Part shown: positions 24,055 through 32,796 of the stretch, in pieces | Numbering within the stretch: position 1 is the first letter of the stretch | How the letters are laid out: every line of letters starts with the position of its first letter | Origin: Paracoccaceae bacterium | Lineage (GTDB): Bacteria; Pseudomonadota; Alphaproteobacteria; Rhodobacterales; Rhodobacteraceae | Assembly: GCA_947468085.1 (NCBI GenBank) | Contig: CANIKY010000021.1 | Span: 1 to 38,487, forward strand | Reading direction: 5' to 3' | DNA: 38,487 bases | Position numbers and translations under genes: made by a program | The notes under the pieces: model-generated | The model's database searches: none | What the model was told of the DNA's origin: nothing | Seen by the model: the letters and a program-made list of their open reading frames with translations, nothing else

Positions 24055-25197
24055 TCAGCGCCGTTTGCCCAAAGCCCCCGCTGTCAACAGGCTGACCAGC
24101 ACAAAGGGCAGGGCGATGCCGTAAGCCGTGCGGATGCCCCAGCCATGGGCGACATAGCCCAAGATCGGCGGGGCGAGCAGGAAGATCATGAACGAAAACT
24201 GTGCGAGGGCCGCGATATTCAGGGCCGAGGCGCGGTCGTTGCGCTGGGCTGCGGCGGACATGGCCAAGGGAAAGATGGCCGAGGTGCCAAGCCCCATGGC
24301 CGCAAACCCCACCAGCGACAAGATCGGCCAAGGCGACAGCACCACCGTCACACAGCCCAGCCCAAGGGCGACAAACAGCACCCGCGCTAGGCCGGCCGGA
24401 GAGAACCGCTCGACCACGCCGTCCGCGTAAAACCGCATCAAGCCTTGCAGCACGGCGAAAGAGGCCACGGCGATGCCTTGATAGAACTCATCCGCGCCAA
24501 AGGCGTCGCGCATGTAAATGGCCGACCAATCCATGCTGGCGCCTTCCAACAGCATGGCAGGGATGGTGACAGCAACCAAAAGCAAGATAGCCAAAGTGGG
24601 GGCAACAAAACGTGGCGAGGATCCATCGCCCGTCACCCCGCGCGGCGGCGAGGGGGTGTAATCATGCAAGGCCAGATAGCTGCCCACAGCCACCAGCGGC
24701 ACCACCAACGCCAAATGCAATTGTGGGCTGATGCCGAAACTTGCGATTTGTGCGCCAAACAGGCCGGCAGAAAAGAACCCGATGCTCCAAAACGCATGGC
24801 TTCGGTTCATGATCCGGCGGCCCAGCAAAAACTCGGTCCGGTCGGCCTCGGCGTTCAGCATGATCTCTATGCAGCCGATCACCACGCCCACGGGCAGCAG
24901 CATGAGGAACAAGATCAAGGGCGTTGGCGCATGGACCGCCAGCGCGTAAAGGGCGGCCAAAAGGGGCAGCGCCCAAGGCAGCAGGCGTCCATAGCCGATC
25001 TTGTCCAGATAGGGACTGGCGAAGGTAAACGACACTAGCGTGCCTAAAGGTGCGCCGATCAGCCCAAAGCCCAGCGCCGCCGTCGACACGCCCATGCCCG
25101 ATTGCACATCTGCCAAGCGGGGAAAGATATTGCCCATGGCAAAGGAATAACAGGCGAATCCCGCAAAGACGCGGTGAATGGGCGAAAACGAGATCAT
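24055..25197 (-). CDS. MFS transporter
   Basis: A 380-residue protein with about twelve hydrophobic segments, e.g. GFGLIGAPLGTLVSFTFASP, LLPWALPLLAALYALAVHAP, LILFLMLLPVGVVIGCIEIM. The stretch NAEADRTEFLLGRRIMNRSHAFWSIGFFSAG, with the ELGRR-like and HAFWSxG features, points to the YbjJ-like group of major facilitator proteins. The substrate is unknown. It is divergent from tmm with a 180-base gap that carries the tmm promoter. No other gene on its strand is closely linked; the small 54-residue gene begins 76 bases downstream of its stop. Confidence 0.87.
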   Translation of the reverse strand: MISFSPIHRVFAGFACYSFAMGNIFPRLADVQSGMGVSTAALGFGLIGAPLGTLVSFTFASPYLDKIGYGRLLPWALPLLAALYALAVHAPTPLILFLMLLPVGVVIGCIEIMLNAEADRTEFLLGRRIMNRSHAFWSIGFFSAGLFGAQIASFGISPQLHLALVVPLVAVGSYLALHDYTPSPPRGVTGDGSSPRFVAPTLAILLLVAVTIPAMLLEGASMDWSAIYMRDAFGADEFYQGIAVASFAVLQGLMRFYADGVVERFSPAGLARVLFVALGLGCVTVVLSPWPILSLVGFAAMGLGTSAIFPLAMSAAAQRNDRASALNIAALAQFSFMIFLLAPPILGYVAHGWGIRTAYGIALPFVLVSLLTAGALGKRR

Positions 25198-25301
25198 GGG
25201 CGCGGTCCTTTTGGATAGCGCCCTTGGTAATCACTTCGCCTGCCACCGCAAGCCCGAATGCCGGTTTAAATCACAGGTTCGTTTCACGTCAGGAAGAAAA
25301 A

Positions 25302-25330
25302 TTGACACTCAGCATAGGGTCTGGATAGGT
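25302..25330 (+). promoter_or_regulatory. probable promoter of tmm
   Basis: A perfect -35 hexamer TTGACA (25302-25307) is followed after 17 bases by ATAGGT (25325-25330), about 45 bases before the tmm ATG. The -10 element is weak, as expected for a regulated promoter. Confidence 0.5.
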
Positions 25331-25376
25331 TACGCCCAAGGCCAGATTCGCACGGCCCAAGCTTAGGGAGAGTTCC

Positions 25377-26720
25377 ATGAAAAAAAGAGTTGCCGTCATA
25401 GGCGCGGGCCCATCGGGTCTGGCACAACTGCGCGCCTTCCAGTCGGCCAGCGCCAAAGGGGAGGAGATTCCCGAGGTTGTCTGCTTTGAAAAGCAGGGTG
25501 ATTGGGGCGGGCTTTGGAACTATACATGGCGCACGGGCTTGGACGAATACGGCGAACCGGTGCATTGTTCGATGTACCGCTATCTGTGGACCAATGGCCC
25601 GAAAGAAGGGTTGGAATTCGCGGATTACTCGTTTGAAGAGCATTTTGGCAAGCAAATCGCGTCTTACCCGCCGCGCGCGGTGATGGTCGATTACATCGAA
25701 GGCCGCGTGAAAAAAGCCGGCGTGCGCCCATGGATCCGCTTTCGCCATCCAGTGCGCTTTGTGAAGTATAATGAGGCCAAGGGCAATTTCACCCTGATGG
25801 CCCATGATCTGGTGGCCGATCGGATGTATGAGGAAGAGTTTGACAATGTGATTGTCGCCTCTGGCCACTTCTCCACCCCCAATGTGCCGGAATATCCGGG
25901 CTTTGGCATCTACGGCGGCCGTGTGCTGCATGCTCATGACTTCCGCGACGCGATGGAGTTTCATGACAAGGACATTCTGCTGCTCGGCTCGTCCTACTCG
26001 GCCGAAGACATTGGCAGCCAGTGCTGGAAATACGGTGCCAAGTCGGTGACTGTGGCTTACCGGAATGCACCGATGGGCTATGACTGGCCGTCAAATTTCA
26101 ACGAAGTGCCCGCCTTGGACCATGTCGACGAGACGACCGCCTATTTCATCGACGGCACCTCGAAAAAGGTCGATGCGATCATTCTGTGCACCGGCTACAA
26201 GCACCACTTCCCCTTCCTGCCCGATGATCTGCGCCTGAAAACCGCCAACCGCTTGGCCGCCGCCGACCTGTATAAGGGCGTGGCTTGGGTGCATAACCCC
26301 AAGCTGTTCTATCTGGGCATGCAAGACCAGTGGTTCACCTTCAACATGTTTGACGCCCAAGCGTGGTGGGTGCGCGATGCCGTCATGGGCAAGATCGCCC
26401 TGCCGACTGAAAAGGCTGTGATGCTGGACGATGTGAAAGACCGCGTGGCGCGTGAGGATGCAGGCCAAGACGCACATGACGCCATTCATTATCAGGGCGA
26501 CTATGTGAAAGAGCTGATCGCCGAGACGGACTACCCCGCCTTTGATGTCGATGGGGCCTGCGATGCTTTCTTTGAATGGAAAGAGCATAAGAAGGCCGGA
26601 ATCATGGCCTTCCGCAACCATGCCTATAAGTCGGTGATCACCGGCACGATGGCGCCAGTACACCACACGCCGTGGAAAGATGCGCTGGAAGATTCGATGG
26701 AAAGCTATCTGAAAAACTAA
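25377..26720 (+). CDS. tmm: trimethylamine monooxygenase
   Basis: This 447-residue flavin-containing monooxygenase oxidises trimethylamine to trimethylamine N-oxide with NADPH and oxygen. The FAD motif is GAGPSG (9-14), the FMO-type segment is [16 protein letters not shown], and the NADPH motif is GSSYSAED. Tyr207 falls at the same number as the tyrosine reported as important in the Roseovarius Tmm structure. The aromatic segment [17 protein letters not shown] is typical of bacterial Tmm rather than of general FMOs. The length matches Tmm. GGGAGAG precedes the ATG at 25377. A strong terminator follows, so tmm is transcribed alone. The rest of the window supplies the next steps (Tdm, Dmm), supporting the assignment; related enzymes also oxidise dimethyl sulfide. 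Confidence 0.95.
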   Translation: MKKRVAVIGAGPSGLAQLRAFQSASAKGEEIPEVVCFEKQGDWGGLWNYTWRTGLDEYGEPVHCSMYRYLWTNGPKEGLEFADYSFEEHFGKQIASYPPRAVMVDYIEGRVKKAGVRPWIRFRHPVRFVKYNEAKGNFTLMAHDLVADRMYEEEFDNVIVASGHFSTPNVPEYPGFGIYGGRVLHAHDFRDAMEFHDKDILLLGSSYSAEDIGSQCWKYGAKSVTVAYRNAPMGYDWPSNFNEVPALDHVDETTAYFIDGTSKKVDAIILCTGYKHHFPFLPDDLRLKTANRLAAADLYKGVAWVHNPKLFYLGMQDQWFTFNMFDAQAWWVRDAVMGKIALPTEKAVMLDDVKDRVAREDAGQDAHDAIHYQGDYVKELIAETDYPAFDVDGACDAFFEWKEHKKAGIMAFRNHAYKSVITGTMAPVHHTPWKDALEDSMESYLKN

Positions 26721-26736
26721 GCTTTTCAGCCTCTTC

Positions 26737-26770
26737 AAAAAGCCCGGCGCCACGACGCGCCGGGCTTTTT
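26737..26770 (+). terminator. strong Rho-independent terminator after tmm
   Basis: A perfect 14-bp stem joins 26737-26750 (AAAAAGCCCGGCGC) and 26757-26770 (GCGCCGGGCTTTTT) around a 6-base loop, 16 bases after the tmm stop. Confidence 0.92.
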
Positions 26771-26818
26771 GCTGCGCATTTGGGCAAAATGGGGCGATTG
26801 CTGCGGCCGTCAGGTAAA

Positions 26819-26832
26819 CAATTTTTCCGCCA
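26819..26832 (-). promoter_or_regulatory. possible operator, TGGCGGAAA-type
   Basis: On the minus strand this reads TGGCGGAAAAATTG, sharing TGGCGGAAA with one of the two repeats at 37180-37210. It lies in an AT-rich patch about 130 bases before the permease start. A regulator site is a guess from this sharing. Confidence 0.2.
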
Positions 26833-26963
26833 GATAAAATTTTCTAGCGTTGAATCGTCCTTCGTGCTTTTAATGTTGCATCTGGGCTTGAGGCTCGGTG
26901 CGAATGACCCTTGGCCAACCTCAGGCTGCGGGCGAGCAAAAACATGACGGGAGAGGGTTAGAT

Positions 26964-28736
26964 ATGACGATGGAAACGAGCGCGGGTGGCCAAGGCCAAC
27001 TGGTGCGCGCCTTAGATTGGAAGGGCGCTTTCTGGGTTGCGGCCGGTGTGCCGCCCTTGGTGTTGTTCTCGATTGGTGGGATCGCGGGCACGACCGGAAA
27101 GCTGGCTTTCTTGGTGTGGATCATTTCGATGGTGATGGGCTTTTTGCAAAGCTTCACCTATGCCGAAATGGCCGGTATGTTCGGCAACAAGTCGGGCGGG
27201 GCTTCGGTGTATGGGGCGACAGCATGGCTGCGCTATTCCAAACTGGTGGCACCCTTGTCGGTTTGGTGCAACTGGTTTGCATGGAGCCCGGTTTTGTCCT
27301 TGGGCTGTTCGATTGCGGCCGGGTATATCCTGAACGCTTTGTTCCCGATTCCTGCGGCTGACAGCGCCATGGTGCTGGAGTGGGTCACCGCCCACGCCGC
27401 CGATTACACCGCCGCTACGCAGTCGGTGATGGATTACATCGCCGCAAATGCAGGCACAGCGCCTGCGGATGCGATCACGGCTGTCGCTTCGGCGGATGCT
27501 GTCGCAGCCTTGACCCCCGCTTTCCGCACATGGGAAGCGGCAAGCTTTGCTGTCCCCGGCGTGGGTACGCTGCATTTCAACGCGACCTTCGTGGTTGGCG
27601 TGGTCTTGATGCTGATCATGTTTGCCATCCAGCACCGCGGCATTGCCAACACGGCCTCGGCGCAAAAGTGGCTGGCCATTATCGTGCTGGTGCCTTTGCT
27701 GCTGGTGGGCCTTGTGCCGATCGTCACGGGCGCGATTGACAGTACCAATGTCATGGGCCTTTTGCCCCCCACTGCCGCCTATTCGGGTGTCGATGGCACA
27801 TGGAACAATGGTGGCTGGACGCTGTTCTTGGGTGGTTTGTACATTGCGGCGTGGTCGACCTATGGGTTTGAAACCGCTGTGTGCTATACATCTGAACTGA
27901 AAAACCCCAAAACTGATACGTTTAAGGCCATCTTCTATTCGGGCCTGCTGTGCTGCGTGTTCTACTTCCTGATCCCTTTCGCCTTCCAGGGCGTTCTGGG
28001 CCAATCTGGCATGTTGGCATCCGGCATCGTTGACGGCACCGGTGTGGGCGAGGCTTTGGGCAATATGGTCGGTGGTGGCAACACTGTCACCCAGATCTTC
28101 GTGATCTTGATGATCTTGGGCCTGTTCTTGGCGATCATGACCGCCATGGCCGGATCGTCGCGTACGCTTTACCAAGGATCGGTTGACGGCTGGCTGCCCA
28201 AGTATCTGGCCAAGGTCAACAGCCACGGCGCACCTACTGGGGCAATGTGGACGGACTTTGCTTTTAACGTCGTCTTGCTTGCGCTGGCGTCGGATGTGTC
28301 GGGCTATTTCTATGTGCTCGCCATTTCCAACGTCGGCTATATCACGTTCAACTTCTTGAACCTGAATGCCGGTTGGATCCATCGCATCGACTCGGGCCAC
28401 ATTGCGCGGCCTTGGAAAGCACCGAACTTCCTGCTGGGCGTAAACACGCTGCTTGCCTTTGTTAACGCGCTGTTCTTGGGCGCGGGGGCCAAAGTGTGGG
28501 GCTATTCCAACGCGCTGACGTCGGGGGCGATATTTGCCGCCCTGATTATTCCGGTTTTTGCCTATCGGCACTGGGTGCAGGACGGGGGCAAGTTCCCCGC
28601 ACAGGCTATGGCAGAACTTGGGCTTAAAGACGGCGATCTGGGTCCGCGCAAGGCAGGCATGCTGCCCTATCTGACCCTGCTGGCAGGTTTGGCTGTAGTT
28701 TTGTGGTCGAACTGGTTTTTCCAGCTTCCGGCCTAA
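26964..28736 (+). CDS. APC-superfamily permease, probably for a methylated amine or amino acid
   Basis: A 590-residue inner-membrane transporter with about twelve to fourteen helices. The N-terminal segments GVPPLVLFSIGGIAGTTGKL and SFTYAEMAGMFGNKSGGASV show the APC-family GxG and E-M-A features. A periplasmic-type loop of about 100 residues follows helix 3 (VLEWVTAHAADYTAATQSVM). ELKNPKTDTFKAIFYSGLL and AMAGSSRTLYQGSVDGWLPK are further typical parts. GGAGAGG lies 8 bases before the ATG at 26964. It is flanked by terminators on both sides, so it forms its own unit between tmm and dmmD. Transport of methylated amines or of a glutamate derivative is inferred only from this position. Confidence 0.85.
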   Translation: MTMETSAGGQGQLVRALDWKGAFWVAAGVPPLVLFSIGGIAGTTGKLAFLVWIISMVMGFLQSFTYAEMAGMFGNKSGGASVYGATAWLRYSKLVAPLSVWCNWFAWSPVLSLGCSIAAGYILNALFPIPAADSAMVLEWVTAHAADYTAATQSVMDYIAANAGTAPADAITAVASADAVAALTPAFRTWEAASFAVPGVGTLHFNATFVVGVVLMLIMFAIQHRGIANTASAQKWLAIIVLVPLLLVGLVPIVTGAIDSTNVMGLLPPTAAYSGVDGTWNNGGWTLFLGGLYIAAWSTYGFETAVCYTSELKNPKTDTFKAIFYSGLLCCVFYFLIPFAFQGVLGQSGMLASGIVDGTGVGEALGNMVGGGNTVTQIFVILMILGLFLAIMTAMAGSSRTLYQGSVDGWLPKYLAKVNSHGAPTGAMWTDFAFNVVLLALASDVSGYFYVLAISNVGYITFNFLNLNAGWIHRIDSGHIARPWKAPNFLLGVNTLLAFVNALFLGAGAKVWGYSNALTSGAIFAALIIPVFAYRHWVQDGGKFPAQAMAELGLKDGDLGPRKAGMLPYLTLLAGLAVVLWSNWFFQLPA

Positions 28737-28756
28737 GGCAAAACCCAACGCTACCG

Positions 28757-28787
28757 AAAAGGGGCGCCGCTTTGGCGCCCCTTTTTT
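28757..28787 (+). terminator. strong Rho-independent terminator after the permease
   Basis: A perfect 12-bp stem joins 28757-28768 (AAAAGGGGCGCC) and 28774-28785 (GGCGCCCCTTTT) around a 5-base loop and ends in six T. It separates the permease from dmmD. Confidence 0.92.
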
Positions 28788-28897
28788 CATCTGGCGGTGG
28801 GTTTGTTTGCTGACAAGAAAATATGTTGCACTTGAGTATTGCTTTTTGCGTAAGCGCCCTACAAACTTCGGCCAAATCTGAACCTGCGGGGGGAACT

Positions 28898-30034
28898 ATG
28901 ACGAATTCTTGGCGATTCTCGACTTTGGGCGACCGTCATCGGGCTTTGGGGTCCAATCTGGAAGATTGGTCGGGCATGGGGACGGCGTGGTCTTATGCGG
29001 GCGATCCGGATCTGGAATACATGGCCATCCGCACCAAGGCGGGCTTGATGGATGTGTCGGGGCTGAAAAAGGTGCATATCACCGGGCCTGCTGCCAGCCA
29101 TGTGATCGAGCGTGCCACCACCCGCAACATGGAAAAGCTGATGCCGGGTAAGGCAGTTTACGCCTGCATGCTGAATGATGCTGGCAAGTTCGTGGACGAT
29201 TGCGTGATCTACCGCTTTGGGCCGGACACCTTCACGGTCGTCCATGGCTCGGGCCAAGGGCATGAGCAGTTGACGATGGCGGCCACGGGGCGTGATGTCT
29301 CGGTGCGCTTTGACGACCAGCTGCACGACCTGTCGCTGCAAGGGCCGCTGGCGGTGGATTATCTGGAAAAGCACATCCCCGGCGTGCGCCAGCTGCCCTA
29401 TTTCAGCCACATGGGCACCAGCCTGTTTGGCAAGCCCATCACCTTGTCGCGCACCGGCTACACGGGCGAGCGCGGCTATGAGATTTTCTGCCGTGGCCAA
29501 GATGCGGGCCTGATCTGGGACCGTATTCTGCAAGAAGGCGCCGCCATGGGGATCATCCCGTGCCGCTTTACCACGCTGGATATGCTGCGCACCGAAAGCT
29601 ACCTGTTGTTCTTTCCCTTCGACAATTCGGAAATGTATCCGTTTGAAAACGAAGGCCCCGGCGATACGCTGTGGGAACTGGGCCTTGATTTCACTGTCTC
29701 GACCGGCAAAGTGGGGTTTCGCGGGGCGGAAGAGCATTACCGCCTGAAGGGCCGCGAGCGGTTCAAAATCTCGGGTTTGAAGCTGGAAGGCAAGAACGCC
29801 CCCGGCAACGGCGCCCCTGTCATGCAGGGCGGCAAGCAGGTCGGTGTTGTCACCCAAGCGATGTATTCGCCGCTGAACCACCACACCGTGGCCATCGCCC
29901 GCCTGCCGGTCGATTGCGCCAACAACGGCACCGAACTGGTCGTGAATTGCGGCACGCATGGGGCGATCAAGGCCACCAGCCATTCGCTGCCCTTCTACGA
30001 CATCGACAAAAAGCGCCGGTCCGTTCAGGGCTAA
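28898..30034 (+). CDS. dmmD: dimethylamine monooxygenase operon protein DmmD, GcvT-like
   Basis: A 378-residue aminomethyltransferase-fold (GcvT-like) protein, probably tetrahydrofolate-binding. Recognisable parts are DLEYMAIRTKAGLMDVSGLKK at the N-terminus, HDLSLQGPLAVDYLE, LSRTGYTGERGYEIFC, and a C-terminal domain with KVGFRGAEEHY and VGVVTQAMYSP. In Ruegeria pomeroyi the four-gene dmmDABC set is needed to convert dimethylamine to monomethylamine plus formaldehyde; DmmD would pass the one-carbon unit to tetrahydrofolate. The ATG at 28898 follows GGGGGAACT; an in-frame earlier start adds 25 poorly conserved residues. It resembles the C-terminal half of Tdm in this same window. Repeat copy D lies between it and dmmA. 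Confidence 0.87.
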   Translation: MTNSWRFSTLGDRHRALGSNLEDWSGMGTAWSYAGDPDLEYMAIRTKAGLMDVSGLKKVHITGPAASHVIERATTRNMEKLMPGKAVYACMLNDAGKFVDDCVIYRFGPDTFTVVHGSGQGHEQLTMAATGRDVSVRFDDQLHDLSLQGPLAVDYLEKHIPGVRQLPYFSHMGTSLFGKPITLSRTGYTGERGYEIFCRGQDAGLIWDRILQEGAAMGIIPCRFTTLDMLRTESYLLFFPFDNSEMYPFENEGPGDTLWELGLDFTVSTGKVGFRGAEEHYRLKGRERFKISGLKLEGKNAPGNGAPVMQGGKQVGVVTQAMYSPLNHHTVAIARLPVDCANNGTELVVNCGTHGAIKATSHSLPFYDIDKKRRSVQG

Positions 30035-30053
30035 GGCAAAGGCCCATTCCCCG

Positions 30054-30110
30054 CTAGGACGCGTTGCGCGGACCGTGCCTCCGGCGGGGATATTTGGGCA
30101 CATATGAAAG
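30054..30110 (+). repeat. dispersed intergenic repeat, copy D, inside the dmm operon
   Basis: CCCCGC (30051-30056) can pair with GCGGGG (30084-30089) over an internal GC-rich loop, followed by the tail GATATTTGGGCACATATGAAAG (30089-30110). It occupies most of the 95-base gap between dmmD and dmmA and may modulate read-through. Confidence 0.55.
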
Positions 30111-30129
30111 ACGTGAAGATAGGCAAGAT

Positions 30130-30747
30130 ATGAGCAAGACGATCTTCCCCCAATCGATCAAAAGCCGCCCCGTTTATGCCACGCTCGAACCGCGCCCCGG
30201 CAAGGCCCATCTCGTCATTGCCGACGGCGAGGGGGCCGATGCTTTGGGCGATCTGCTAGACAAGGCCCCCGACCGCGCGGGGATGCTGGGGGCGATGCAT
30301 ATCCTGTACACGCCCGGCCCGAATGGCACCGACCTGTGGGCCAAGGTGCAGGGGTTTGGCGCGGCCCAAACCTACCGCGCGCCGACCATTCCGGCCATGC
30401 TGCCGCGCCTCAGCAAGGTGGTGAGCGAAGCGCATATGGGCACCCAGTTCTATGTGACCGGAACCGAAGGCCTGATGGGGCAGGCCGAGCGCGAGATCAT
30501 GATGACTGGCCTGCCCTTTGGCGCCATCCAGAAAGAGCACCGCGGATCGACCCTGCGCCGCGTGCAATGTGTGCATTGCAAGGGCATCACCGAGAACGTG
30601 GCGCTTGATCCTTTCGCGTGCAGCCATTGTGGGTTGCACCTGTTTGTGCGCGACCACTACTCGCGCCGGATCGCGGCATTTCAAGGCGTCAACATCGATG
30701 CCGAAGACCCGGGCCTTGTGCCCGCAGCGGTGGAGCGGTTCAAATGA
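30130..30747 (+). CDS. dmmA: dimethylamine monooxygenase subunit DmmA
   Basis: A 205-residue protein matching the DmmA family. The N-terminal part (KSRPVYATLEPRPGKAHLVI) leads to a C-terminal metal-binding ribbon with two Cys-x2-Cys pairs: VQCVHCKGITENVALDPFAC then SHCGLHLFVRDHYSRR. This looks like a rubredoxin- or zinc-ribbon-type site. In dimethylamine monooxygenase it works with the DmmB reductase and the DmmC haem-binding component in electron delivery. The ATG at 30130 is 95 bases after dmmD. Its stop TGA overlaps the dmmB ATG (ATGA), so the two are translationally coupled. Confidence 0.87.
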   Translation: MSKTIFPQSIKSRPVYATLEPRPGKAHLVIADGEGADALGDLLDKAPDRAGMLGAMHILYTPGPNGTDLWAKVQGFGAAQTYRAPTIPAMLPRLSKVVSEAHMGTQFYVTGTEGLMGQAEREIMMTGLPFGAIQKEHRGSTLRRVQCVHCKGITENVALDPFACSHCGLHLFVRDHYSRRIAAFQGVNIDAEDPGLVPAAVERFK

Positions 30748-31706
30748 GCGGTGGGGCAAAGCTTCAGGTTAAGGTGGCCGAAGTGGTCGTGGTCAACGAC
30801 CTGATCAAGCGCTTTCGCTTTGTCGCGCGCGATGGGGCGGCGCTGCCGTCGTTTTCGGGCGGATCGCATGTTGTGGTGGAAATGGACGACCACGGCACCC
30901 GCCGCCTGAACCCCTATTCGCTGATGTCGGACCCGGCCGATACCTCAGGCTATGAAATCTCGGTCCGGCGCGATGATGTGGGGCGGGGCGGGTCGCTGTA
31001 CTTGCATAACCATGTGCAGGCGGGGATGCAGATGGTGCTTAGCCATCCGCTCAATTTCTTTGGGCTGGACACGCGGGCCAAAAAGCACCTGATGATCGCA
31101 GGCGGCATCGGGATCACGCCGTTTTTGTCGCAGATCAAGCAGTTGGGCCTTTTCGGGGCCAAGTTCGAACTGCATTACGCCGCGCGCAACCGTGCCTTGG
31201 GGGCCTATATGGGTGACCTTAAGGCCGCGCATGGCGATAGGGTGCATCTGTATTACGACGATGACGGCATGGTGATTGACCTCAAGGGGCTGTTAAACCG
31301 CCAGCCCATCGGCACGCATCTGTATGTGTGCGGTCCCAAGGGGATGATCGCTTGGGTGCGCAAAACCGCCGAAGCCGCCGGATGGCCGCCCCATGCGGTG
31401 CATTTTGAAGAATTCTTGGCCCCCGGCACCGGCCTTGCCTTTACGGCGGAACTCGCCGTCTCGTGCAAGACCATCACCGTGGGCACGCACCAATCGCTGC
31501 TAGAGGCGATTGAGGCTGCGGGTGTGGATGCGCCCTATATGTGCCGGGGCGGGGCCTGTGGGCAGTGTGAAACGTCTGTGCTTCACTGCGATGGGGCGAT
31601 CTTGCACCGTGACCATTGGCTAAGCCAAGACGAACAGGCCGAGGGTGCCAAGATCATGCCCTGTGTTTCCCGGTTCGAGGGCAAAACCCTTGTACTGGAC
31701 CGATAG
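30744..31706 (+). CDS. dmmB: dimethylamine monooxygenase reductase DmmB
   Basis: A 320-residue PDR/VanB-type reductase. It has a flavin-binding barrel (RRLNPYSLMSDP), an NAD(P)-binding domain (MIAGGIGITPFLSQIKQLG and YVCGPKGMIAWVRK), and a C-terminal plant-type [2Fe-2S] ferredoxin domain with CRGGACGQC and a final cysteine in KIMPCVSRF. It passes electrons from NAD(P)H to the oxygenase components. The ATG overlaps the dmmA stop as ATGA. dmmC starts 9 bases after its stop with AGGAGG just ahead. The domain order fits oxygenase reductases such as VanB. Confidence 0.9.
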   Translation: MSGGAKLQVKVAEVVVVNDLIKRFRFVARDGAALPSFSGGSHVVVEMDDHGTRRLNPYSLMSDPADTSGYEISVRRDDVGRGGSLYLHNHVQAGMQMVLSHPLNFFGLDTRAKKHLMIAGGIGITPFLSQIKQLGLFGAKFELHYAARNRALGAYMGDLKAAHGDRVHLYYDDDGMVIDLKGLLNRQPIGTHLYVCGPKGMIAWVRKTAEAAGWPPHAVHFEEFLAPGTGLAFTAELAVSCKTITVGTHQSLLEAIEAAGVDAPYMCRGGACGQCETSVLHCDGAILHRDHWLSQDEQAEGAKIMPCVSRFEGKTLVLDR

Positions 31707-31715
31707 GAGGACCAG

Positions 31716-32786
31716 ATGAGCCTGGATTTCAAACCCGACCTTGGCGATTTCTTCAAAGAAGAAACCTTCCGCGACGATTTCACCTTCAAGAACTCTCCCG
31801 CATCTATTGCGCGCTTTCCCTTTCCATTCGACCGCGACGAATACATGTATTCGGTCAATATGGAGCCCCATGTGTCTGGCCGCCCCGGATCGGTCTTTGA
31901 AAAGACCTTTGATGTGGACGAGCATTACGTCAGCGAAATGATCGACCGCGCCAAGGTGCTGGCCGAAGACCCGCTGCGCTGTCAAAGCCTGCCGCATATG
32001 ACTTTGGCGGGCTGGGACTTGTTGGAACTGATCATGGACAGCACTGCGCGCGATTATCCACAATGGTTTTCGCTGCATAAGAACGCCAACCAGTGGCACT
32101 GGATCAACCGACCGCTGGGGATTGACCAGAAGTTTACTTTCTTGGACGGGTCGACCCTGCCTTACGGGCCGATGGAATACATCACACGCCAGATGCAGGG
32201 TGATTTCTCGTTGCAAGACGAGCGCGATGGCAACCTGTGGATGGATGCCGGCATGATCACAACCCAAGCCGATTGGTCGTTGGATTTCGACGTGGGGATG
32301 AATTTCATGGAATGGCACGCGCCCGTGCCCTTGGCCCATGAAAAGCAAGTCTTTGACCGCGCGTTGAAATTCCTGCTCAAGCTGCAAAACGGATCGCCCG
32401 TGCGGCGGTTTAACTGGACGATGACGGTGAACCCCTTGCTGGATACCGCGCCCGAGACTTATCCCAAATGGGGCCCGACCAAGGCCTCGCTGACACCAGA
32501 AAACTTAGGCTCCAAGCAGCACCTGCGGGTAGAGTTGCAAGCGCTGTTTCGTCTGCCGCGGTCTAACGCCATAGCCTTTTCGATCCGCGCCTATCTGGGC
32601 AAGTTTGAAGAACTGGTGACCATGCCCAAATGGGGCCGCAGATTGCACCGCGTGCTGCGCGACATCCATCCCGAGATTGCGGCCTACAAAGGCTTTGCGC
32701 GCAACCAACCCGCGATGGTGGAATGGCTGGCCAAATATGACGATGGCAAGCCGACATCTGCGGGGTGGTGGCCAGAACCGGAATGA
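31716..32786 (+). CDS. dmmC: dimethylamine monooxygenase haem-dependent N-demethylase subunit DmmC (DUF3445)
   Basis: A 356-residue protein of the DUF3445 haem-dependent oxidative N-demethylase family. Characteristic segments are ARFPFPFDRDEYMYSVNMEP near the N-terminus, QSLPHMTLAGWDLLELIMDS, DYPQWFSLHKN and LFRLPRSNAIAFSIRAYLGK. As the oxygenase component of DmmABC it would bind haem and hydroxylate a methyl group of dimethylamine, giving monomethylamine and formaldehyde. AGGAGG lies immediately upstream of the ATG at 31716. It is the last structural gene of the dmmDABC run, and the regulator gene starts 10 bases after its stop. Confidence 0.88.
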   Translation: MSLDFKPDLGDFFKEETFRDDFTFKNSPASIARFPFPFDRDEYMYSVNMEPHVSGRPGSVFEKTFDVDEHYVSEMIDRAKVLAEDPLRCQSLPHMTLAGWDLLELIMDSTARDYPQWFSLHKNANQWHWINRPLGIDQKFTFLDGSTLPYGPMEYITRQMQGDFSLQDERDGNLWMDAGMITTQADWSLDFDVGMNFMEWHAPVPLAHEKQVFDRALKFLLKLQNGSPVRRFNWTMTVNPLLDTAPETYPKWGPTKASLTPENLGSKQHLRVELQALFRLPRSNAIAFSIRAYLGKFEELVTMPKWGRRLHRVLRDIHPEIAAYKGFARNQPAMVEWLAKYDDGKPTSAGWWPEPE

Positions 32787-32796
32787 CGATCATATT

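Noticed and set aside
27012-28790. A 592-codon open frame antisense to the APC permease
   Set aside because: The product is Arg/Gln/His-rich without any recognisable motif and runs across the terminator; the permease on the plus strand has a ribosome site and clear membrane helices.
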